NCBI GenBank assembly: GCA_011049795.1 | Contig: DRHD01000028.1 | Span: 1-20,976, forward strand | DNA length: 20,976 bases | From: Porticoccus sp. | GTDB lineage: Bacteria; Pseudomonadota; Gammaproteobacteria; Pseudomonadales; Porticoccaceae | Reading direction: 5' to 3' | In this document: positions 15,524 to 20,976 of the stretch, piece after piece | Layout of the letters: each line of letters starts with the position of its first letter | Numbering within the stretch: the stretch's first letter is position 1 | Notes under the pieces: model-generated | Told to the model about the DNA's origin: nothing | The model's input: the letters and a program-made list of their open reading frames with translations, nothing else | The model's database searches: none | Position numbers and translations under genes: made by a program

Positions 15524-16966
15524 TTAAGCCGCCTGAGCTTCTGTACCGATCACTTGTTTCGGCTCATCACCACGAATAGTACGCCATACGTTGTAAGCCA
15601 TGATCAGCATACCTGACAAGAAGATTACCCCCCCGAACAGCCTTACATAGTAGCCGGGATAGCTCGCCTCAATGGACTCAGCAAAGCTATAGGTTAAAGT
15701 CCCATCAGTATTAAAGGCACGCCACATCAAGCCCTGTGCAAGACCGTTCACCCACATGGATGCAATGTAGAGCACAGTACCAATCGTTGAGAGCCAAAAG
15801 TGAAGATTAATCAGCTGAATGCTGTACATCTGGCTACGCTTATAGAGGACCGGGATGAGGTGATACAGCATCCCGATAGACACCATAGCTACCCAGCCCA
15901 ATGCCCCCGAATGCACATGACCGATAGTCCAGTCAGTGTTGTGAGATAGCGCATTGACTGTCTTAATCGCCATCATTGGGCCTTCAAAGGTAGACATACC
16001 GTAGAAGGAAAGAGAAACCACAAGAAAACGTAATGTTGGGTCATACCGCAGTTTGTGCCAGGCACCGGACAACGTCATCATGCCGTTAATCATACCGCCC
16101 CATGAGGGTGCCAACAGAATCAATGACATCACCATACCTAGGCTCTGAACCCAATCAGGAAGTGCAGAGTACATTAGGTGGTGAGGACCCGCCCAAATAT
16201 AAACAGCAATTAATGCCCAAAAATGTACTATAGAAAGACGGTAGGAATAAACCGGACGGCCAGCCTGCTTCGGGACAAAGTAGTACATCATTCCCAGAAA
16301 ACCAGCCGTTAAAAAGAAGCCAACTGCATTATGGCCATACCACCACTGAACCATTGCATCAATAGTTCCCGCATAGACTGAGTAAGACTTCATTGCCGTC
16401 ACAGGAATTGCAGCGCTATTACCTACATGCAGGACAGCTACCGCAATAATAAAAGCACCAAAAAACCAGTTTGCCACATAAATATGTGATGTTGTCCGCT
16501 TAACAATCGTACCAAAAAAAACCACCGCAAATGACACCCAGACCAGAGTAATGGCGATATCAATCGGCCATTCCATCTCAGCATATTCCTTTGTGGTCGT
16601 CATACCCAAAGGTAGAGATATCACAGTCGAAACAATAACGGCTTGCCACCCCCAAAAGGTAAAACCTGCTAACCAGTTGCAAAATAACGGGGTATGACAG
16701 GTTCGTTGCACAACATGGTAGACGGCCGCAAAGAGAGCGCATCCACCAAAGGCAAAAATTACTGCGTTGGTATGTAGCGGACGCAGGCGGCCAAAGTGAA
16801 ACCAGGGTAACTGCATATTCAGGTCAGGCCAGATTAGTTCAGCGGCAAGAATAACGCCGATCGACATACCCACAATTCCCCAAACCACAGTCATGATGGC
16901 AAATTGCTTTACCACTCTGATGTTATAAACCGGCAAGTCGCCAGCGGTCGTGACATTGCTACTCAT
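15524..16966 (-). CDS. ccoN: cbb3 cytochrome c oxidase subunit I CcoN
   Basis: A 480-residue catalytic subunit with about 12 helices that reduces O2 to water with high affinity and pumps protons. Metal ligands visible: His65 (LRPLHTNAV) and His352 for low-spin heme b; His350 for heme b3 (IGHVHSG); His212, His262 and His263 (WYGHN; AGPHH) for CuB. The redox-active Tyr segment [15 protein letters not shown] (231-245) is present. I chose ATG 16966 rather than an in-frame start 24 codons upstream, because MSSNVTTAG gives normal length and the upstream codons fall in the promoter leader. First gene of the operon, under an FNR box. Confidence 0.97.
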   Translation of the reverse strand: MSSNVTTAGDLPVYNIRVVKQFAIMTVVWGIVGMSIGVILAAELIWPDLNMQLPWFHFGRLRPLHTNAVIFAFGGCALFAAVYHVVQRTCHTPLFCNWLAGFTFWGWQAVIVSTVISLPLGMTTTKEYAEMEWPIDIAITLVWVSFAVVFFGTIVKRTTSHIYVANWFFGAFIIAVAVLHVGNSAAIPVTAMKSYSVYAGTIDAMVQWWYGHNAVGFFLTAGFLGMMYYFVPKQAGRPVYSYRLSIVHFWALIAVYIWAGPHHLMYSALPDWVQSLGMVMSLILLAPSWGGMINGMMTLSGAWHKLRYDPTLRFLVVSLSFYGMSTFEGPMMAIKTVNALSHNTDWTIGHVHSGALGWVAMVSIGMLYHLIPVLYKRSQMYSIQLINLHFWLSTIGTVLYIASMWVNGLAQGLMWRAFNTDGTLTYSFAESIEASYPGYYVRLFGGVIFLSGMLIMAYNVWRTIRGDEPKQVIGTEAQAA

Positions 16967-17037
16967 TTTTATTTTCTCGTAGTAAGTCTGGTAATTAAAA
17001 TTCTTTAGTGGTCGATGCAAGCTCCCCTCACCTACCA

Positions 17038-17086
17038 CGCCGGCATTATTCCTTAACAGCTAAAGACAGATATTGATTTACGTCAA
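17038..17086 (-). promoter_or_regulatory. Anr/FNR-dependent class-II promoter of the cco operon
   Basis: The box TTGATTTACGTCAA (17073-17086) matches the FNR/Anr consensus TTGAT-N4-ATCAA at nine of ten positions. A minus-strand AATAAT lies at 17050-17045, placing it at -12 to -7 of a start near 17038 with the box centred at -41.5, the classic class-II arrangement. The leader to ccoN ATG is about 72 bases. The box sits only 24 bp beyond the argG stop. No terminator is seen between them, so read-through from argG is possible. Confidence 0.87.
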
Positions 17087-17109
17087 GTTTCATATGGCCA
17101 TGGAGAAAA

Positions 17110-18330
17110 TCAACCCAAGCTGCGCCCCTTATTAGCGGCAATTCTAAGACGCAATGCATTCAATTTAATGAAACCCTCCGCATCCTTCTGATTATAGGCA
17201 CCGGCATCATCCTCAAAGGTGGCAATTTTTTCGTCGAAAAGGCTATCTTCAGACTGCCGACCAACTACGGTCACATTACCCTTGTAAAGCTTCAGGCGAA
17301 CCACACCATTGACCACATCCTGAGTCTCGTCAATCATGGTTTGGAGCATATGTCGTTCTGGAGACCACCAGTAACCGTTGTAAATCATCTCGGCATACTT
17401 TGGCATTAGGCTATCTTTTAAATGGGCCACTTCTCTATCCAGAGTCAGGGATTCGATAGCACGATGCGCACGTAACATGATGGTGCCACCGGGTGTTTCG
17501 TAACAACCCCGGGCTTTCATTCCCACATAACGATTTTCAACAAGATCTAATCGCCCAATACCGTTATCACCACCCACCTTATTCAAATACGCCAACACTG
17601 TGGCTGGAGACATAGGCTGACCATCAATCGCCTCGATATCACCTTTGGTGTAGCTCAATTCAATATAAGTAGGCTCATCAGGTGCACTCTCAGGAGATAC
17701 ACTCCAGCGCCACATATCGTCTTCTGGCTCCCACCATGGGTCTTCCAAATTGCCGCCCTCGTAGGAAATATGTAGCAGGTTGGCATCCATGGAATACGGT
17801 GATTTTTTCTTTTTACCCGAAAAATCAACCGGAATATTATGCTCATCACAGTAATCCATCAGTGTTTCACGTGATGTTAAGTCCCATTCACGCCAGGGTG
17901 CGATCACTTGAATACCAGGCTTTAACGCATAGGCCCCCAATTCAAAGCGCACCTGATCATTACCTTTGCCGGTTGCGCCATGGGAAATAGCATCAGCACC
18001 CGTTTCGTTGGCAATTTCAATGAGTCGTTTAGCAATTAAAGGACGGGCAATGGAAGTACCCAGCAGGTATTCGCCTTCATAAATGGTATTTGCCCGAAAC
18101 ATTGGGAACACATAATCGCGAACGAACTCTTCACGCATGTCATCAATATAAATCTCCTTCACACCCAACGCTTCAGCCTTGGCTCGTGCAGGTTCGACCT
18201 CTTCACCCTGACCAATATCAGCAGTAAATGTCACCACTTCACACTGATAAGTTTCTTGCAACCACTTAACGATAACAGAGGTATCCAAGCCCCCTGAATA
18301 AGCTAAAACGACTTTCTTAATGTCGGACAC
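17110..18330 (-). CDS. argG: Argininosuccinate synthase
   Basis: A 406-residue cytoplasmic enzyme of arginine biosynthesis that joins citrulline and aspartate using ATP. The PP-loop [10 protein letters not shown] (10-19) is intact. So are the downstream blocks [36 protein letters not shown] and [21 protein letters not shown] typical of the short bacterial type. Length is normal. Translation starts at GTG 18330, with CAGGAG seven bases upstream. It is monocistronic, divergent from pyrC across 226 bp that contain an inverted repeat and a tandem repeat. The neighbouring pyrC and rnt recall a gene order I remember from Pseudomonas. No ARG-box match was recognised upstream. Confidence 0.98.
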   Translation of the reverse strand: MSDIKKVVLAYSGGLDTSVIVKWLQETYQCEVVTFTADIGQGEEVEPARAKAEALGVKEIYIDDMREEFVRDYVFPMFRANTIYEGEYLLGTSIARPLIAKRLIEIANETGADAISHGATGKGNDQVRFELGAYALKPGIQVIAPWREWDLTSRETLMDYCDEHNIPVDFSGKKKKSPYSMDANLLHISYEGGNLEDPWWEPEDDMWRWSVSPESAPDEPTYIELSYTKGDIEAIDGQPMSPATVLAYLNKVGGDNGIGRLDLVENRYVGMKARGCYETPGGTIMLRAHRAIESLTLDREVAHLKDSLMPKYAEMIYNGYWWSPERHMLQTMIDETQDVVNGVVRLKLYKGNVTVVGRQSEDSLFDEKIATFEDDAGAYNQKDAEGFIKLNALRLRIAANKGRSLG

Positions 18331-18367
18331 GACACAACTCCTGATTGGAAAATTTAGGGATGAAAAT

Positions 18368-18396
18368 TGGTCGCTATTCTAATATGCCAGCGACCA
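18368..18396. promoter_or_regulatory. Inverted repeat in the argG upstream region
   Basis: A perfect 8-bp inverted repeat (TGGTCGCT, 13-base spacer, AGCGACCA) lies 38-66 bp before the argG GTG. It is not followed by a T-run on either strand, so it is not a standard terminator. It may be a leader hairpin or an operator. It does not resemble the E. coli ARG box. Confidence 0.45.
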
Positions 18397-18481
18397 GTTT
18401 CACAGCAAATGCCGGTCAATTACCTTGTAAATGCCTGAGACAACAAAGGCAAACGACAAATTCTTTAAGCCTTAACCATTC

Positions 18482-18507
18482 AAGCCACACTATAAAGCCA
18501 CACTATA
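18482..18507. repeat. Perfect 13-bp tandem repeat upstream of pyrC
   Basis: Two identical adjacent copies of AAGCCACACTATA end about 50 bp before the pyrC ATG. The second copy runs into TATATT (18504-18509), a possible -10 for pyrC, though no good -35 is visible. Confidence 0.65.
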
Positions 18508-18556
18508 TTCCGGTAGCATCCACTTCTGTAACAAGCCTCAGACATAAGCAGAACAC

Positions 18557-19603
18557 ATGACACAACTGACAATAACTCGTCCCGATGACTGGCATGTACA
18601 TCTGCGCGATGGTGATGCCCTGCCCTACACAGTACCCGATGCAGCCCGCTACTTTGGCCGAGCTATCATCATGCCTAACTTGGTACCGCCGGTTCTCAAT
18701 ACGGAACAAGCCCAAGCCTACGGCGAGCGCATCATGAAACATCGACCTACCGGTAGTCACTGGCAACCACTGATGGTCTTGTATCTCACCGACAATACCC
18801 AGCCCGAAGAAATCACCCGAGCGAAGGCTTCAGGCAACATTTTTGCCTGCAAATACTACCCAGCTGGCGCCACGACTAACTCTGACTCTGGTGTTACCCG
18901 TTTGACCAACATATATCCTGTTTTGGCCCAGATGGAAAAAGAAGGTCTACCCCTACTTTTGCACGGTGAAGTCACCGATCAGGACATTGACATTTTTGAC
19001 CGAGAAGCTGTTTTTATAGAGCGCCACTTAAAAACCTTGGTTCACGACTTTCCTGGTCTAAAAGTGGTACTTGAACATATCACTACTCGCGAAGGCGCCC
19101 AATTTGTCGCGGAAGCGTCAACCCATGTGGCTGCGACCATCACCCCACAACACCTGCTCTACAACCGCAACCATATGTTAGTGGGCGGAATAAAACCTCA
19201 CTACTACTGCCTGCCAATTCTCAAGCGAGACATCCACCAAGAGGCACTGATTACAGCCGCCACCAGCGGCAGCCCCAAATACTTTTTGGGCACCGACTCT
19301 GCCCCCCATACCACCGACAAAAAGGAAAATGCCTGCGGGTGTGCTGGCTGCTATTCAAACCATGCAGCCATTGAACTGTACGCTGAAGCTTTTGAACAAG
19401 CGGGTGCTCTGAATAAGCTAGAAGGTTTTGCCAGTCATTTTGGGGCAGACTTCTACGGGTTGCCACGGAACAGCGACACCATCACCCTGAAAAGATCAGC
19501 ATGGAAAAGCCCAGAAGCATTACCCTTTGGCAACAACACCCTGACACCTCTCGGTGCCGGTGAAACTCGACAGTGGCAAGTAATTAATAAGGCAAGTACC
19601 TAA
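18557..19603 (+). CDS. pyrC: Dihydroorotase (class II)
   Basis: A 348-residue cytoplasmic amidohydrolase that closes carbamoyl-aspartate to dihydroorotate in pyrimidine synthesis. Binuclear zinc ligands are complete: His13 and His15 ([10 protein letters not shown]), carboxylated Lys99 ([14 protein letters not shown]), His136 (LLHGEV) and His174 (LEHIT). The catalytic Asp247 lies in GTDSAPH. Length matches the E. coli-type enzyme. The ATG at 18557 has no strong Shine-Dalgarno. It is two bases from rnt, so the two form a short operon. Its upstream region is shared with divergent argG. Confidence 0.98.
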   Translation: MTQLTITRPDDWHVHLRDGDALPYTVPDAARYFGRAIIMPNLVPPVLNTEQAQAYGERIMKHRPTGSHWQPLMVLYLTDNTQPEEITRAKASGNIFACKYYPAGATTNSDSGVTRLTNIYPVLAQMEKEGLPLLLHGEVTDQDIDIFDREAVFIERHLKTLVHDFPGLKVVLEHITTREGAQFVAEASTHVAATITPQHLLYNRNHMLVGGIKPHYYCLPILKRDIHQEALITAATSGSPKYFLGTDSAPHTTDKKENACGCAGCYSNHAAIELYAEAFEQAGALNKLEGFASHFGADFYGLPRNSDTITLKRSAWKSPEALPFGNNTLTPLGAGETRQWQVINKAST

Positions 19604-19605
19604 TC

Positions 19606-20217
19606 ATGCACCCACCCATCTCAGATCGCTTCAGAGGATTTTTGCCCATCGTTGTTGATGTAGAAACAGGTGGCTTCAACTCAGATACTGACGCGCTGCT
19701 GGAAATTGCCGCTGTGACGCTAGTCATGGATGAGGATGGCATTCTGATGCCTGACGAAACCCTTTGCCATGCCGTTATCCCTTTCGAAGGCTCCAACATA
19801 GAGCAAGCGGCACTAGATATCACCGGCATCAATCCGGATGACCCTTACCGTATGGCCCTGGAAGAAGACGAAGCCCTCAAGGCTATCTTTCAACCCATTC
19901 GAGCCGCCGTCAAGGAGGCGCATTGTAACCGAGCCATTATGGTGGCCCACAATGCTCATTTTGACCTGGGGTTTCTCAATAGGGCTGTCACGCGCAATAA
20001 CATTAAGCGTAATCCGTTTCACCCATTCTCCTGTTTTGACACGGCAACCCTTGCCGGGCTCGCCTATGGACAAACAGTCCTAGCCAAGGCTTGCGATGTG
20101 GCAGAAATAAAGTTCAACAATGACAAGGCCCACTCCGCAGCCTACGATGCCGAAAAAACAGCTGAACTGTTCTGCGGCATTGTCAATCGATGGAAAGACC
20201 TGGGCGGCTGGGATTGA
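19606..20217 (+). CDS. rnt: Ribonuclease T
   Basis: A 203-residue DEDDh exoribonuclease that trims 3' ends of tRNA and other stable RNAs; it acts as a homodimer in E. coli. The catalytic set is complete: Asp18 and Glu20 (VVDVETGG), Asp120 ([10 protein letters not shown]), His176 and Asp181 ([10 protein letters not shown]). All are offset by five from the E. coli numbering because of a shorter N-terminus. The ATG follows the pyrC TAA by two bases without its own clear ribosome-binding site, indicating translational coupling. DNA polymerase III epsilon and ExoI share the fold but differ in the flanking motifs. Confidence 0.95.
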   Translation: MHPPISDRFRGFLPIVVDVETGGFNSDTDALLEIAAVTLVMDEDGILMPDETLCHAVIPFEGSNIEQAALDITGINPDDPYRMALEEDEALKAIFQPIRAAVKEAHCNRAIMVAHNAHFDLGFLNRAVTRNNIKRNPFHPFSCFDTATLAGLAYGQTVLAKACDVAEIKFNNDKAHSAAYDAEKTAELFCGIVNRWKDLGGWD

Positions 20218-20292
20218 CAGGGTTCATAACCCACTTCAAAATTCAACCAAGCCTTCAACTCAAACAAACTTTCTCAAACAGGAGTCCGTATC

Positions 20293-20598
20293 ATGAGCGG
20301 CAAAGCTAAGGCGATTATCGCCCATATCACATTGATGGGATGGATCATTGCACTCATCCTCAACATGAACAACAAGGACGAATTTGCCTCATTCTATATC
20401 CGCCAATATCTGGGCATCATGATTATCGGCGTCTTGGGCAATGCAGCACTGAACATGGTGAATGGCACACTGGCCATGGTATGGGGTGTCATTATGCTAG
20501 TGGTCTGGCTACTGAGCCTGATAAGCGCCATCACTGATAAGAAAAATGAGACGCCAGTGGTAGGTAGTTACTTTCAGGACTGGTTTAAAGGGTTGTAG
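20293..20598 (+). CDS. Small three-helix membrane protein, DUF4870-like
   Basis: A 101-residue protein with three hydrophobic helices (about 7-24, 38-57, 62-80) and a short polar C-terminus ending SYFQDWFKGL. The first helix is followed by NKDEFASFYIRQYLGIMI. A charged loop leading into F-x-x-R-Q resembles small DUF4870/Tic20-like membrane proteins, but I do not recognise it firmly and no function can be given. It has a good AGGAG eight bases before ATG 20293. It follows rnt by 75 bp on the same strand and could be co-transcribed. It converges on the ferredoxin gene with a 58-bp gap. Confidence 0.72.
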   Translation: MSGKAKAIIAHITLMGWIIALILNMNNKDEFASFYIRQYLGIMIIGVLGNAALNMVNGTLAMVWGVIMLVVWLLSLISAITDKKNETPVVGSYFQDWFKGL

Positions 20599-20656
20599 CC
20601 CAAGCCTTCCTTATGCAGTAAGCGCCTTGCTTCAACAAAGGCTGTGAGCATGTGCG

Positions 20657-20976
20657 CTAATACTGAGACGGCGGGAGCCTGACGACCAAGCCATCCAGCT
20701 CTTCAGTCACTTTGATTTGGCAGCTCAAACGACTGGTATCCTGAGGGTCAACGACCATTTCAAGCATCTCTTTTTCTGCACCCCCTGGCCCACCAACTTT
20801 CTCATACCAGCCTTCATCTACATAACAATGACAAGTAGCACATCGACATGCTCCGCCACATTCAGCAAGGATGCCGTCAATCATATTATCCACAGCACCC
20901 TGCATCACTGAACTTCCGACTGAGACATCAGCCTCATATTCAGAACCATCAGCCTCAATATAGTGAATGATTGGCA
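20657..20976 (-). CDS. [2Fe-2S] ferredoxin, adrenodoxin/putidaredoxin type (lacks first base)
   Basis: A small electron carrier of the vertebrate-type (ISC/P450-like) ferredoxin class. The frame stays open to the window edge, where the codons read PIIHYIEADGSEYEAD. Base 20976 is the T of a probable NTG start codon, so only one base is missing, and the protein would have 106 residues. Cluster ligands follow C40-x5-C46-x2-C49-x36-C86, with two additional Cys (C44, C51) beside them, in AECGGACRCATCHCYVDEGW. The first in-window start (GTG 20908) would cut off the first beta strands, so it is rejected. The partner is unknown: a P450 or other oxygenase system is plausible from the sequence type, and no hsc/isc genes are in view. 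Confidence 0.92.
   Translation of the reverse strand, partial: PIIHYIEADGSEYEADVSVGSSVMQGAVDNMIDGILAECGGACRCATCHCYVDEGWYEKVGGPGGAEKEMLEMVVDPQDTSRLSCQIKVTEELDGLVVRLPPSQY

Noticed and set aside
20220..20232. GGGTT-CAT-AACCC hairpin just after rnt as a terminator
   Set aside because: Five-base stem with no T-run after it. At most a minor mRNA structure.

Overview
The window looks like chromosomal DNA of a gammaproteobacterium, probably a marine member of the Pseudomonadales/Cellvibrionales. The reasons are a ccoNOQP-ccoGHIS cluster driven by an Anr/FNR-type box, an argG / pyrC-rnt neighbourhood resembling the one I recall from Pseudomonas, and a short IS-derived element whose ends resemble repeats I recall from many gammaproteobacteria. 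This assignment rests on gene content and memory; no database search was made.

Region 1 (1-5405, minus strand) is a D-amino-acid / 5-oxoproline catabolic locus. In transcription order it reads: YbaK-type aminoacyl-tRNA deacylase, YcsI/DUF1445 protein, pxpA, pxpB, pxpC, DUF4392 protein, and a D-amino-acid aminotransferase cut by the window edge. DUF1445 and DUF4392 are the two halves of the animal mitochondrial D-glutamate cyclase (DGLUCY). PxpABC is the prokaryotic ATP-dependent 5-oxoprolinase. Together they suggest the route D-amino acids -> D-glutamate -> 5-oxoproline -> glutamate, with the cyclase halves encoded separately on either side of the oxoprolinase genes. This is the most interesting system in the window.

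Region 2 (5406-7962) holds single genes: a CPA-family cation/proton antiporter (plus strand), glyoxalase I gloA (minus) and a Yip1-family membrane protein (minus). A perfect palindromic terminator follows the Yip1 gene. Upstream of the Yip1 gene is an FNR-like site with the same class-II geometry as the cco promoter.

Region 3 (8134-17086, minus strand) is the complete cbb3 oxidase operon: ccoN, ccoO, ccoQ, ccoP, ccoG, ccoH, ccoI, ccoS and a TauE/SafE-like membrane protein with a His-rich tail. It encodes a high-affinity terminal oxidase and its copper/heme assembly factors. The FNR box and a -10 hexamer sit upstream of ccoN. A 139-bp MITE-like element lies between ccoI and ccoS.

Region 4 (17110-20976) holds argG (minus), divergent pyrC-rnt (plus), a small three-helix membrane protein (plus), and a [2Fe-2S] ferredoxin (minus) lacking only the first base of its start codon. 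No tRNA, rRNA, CRISPR array, integrase or complete transposase was seen. No gene-free stretch exceeds 300 bp.
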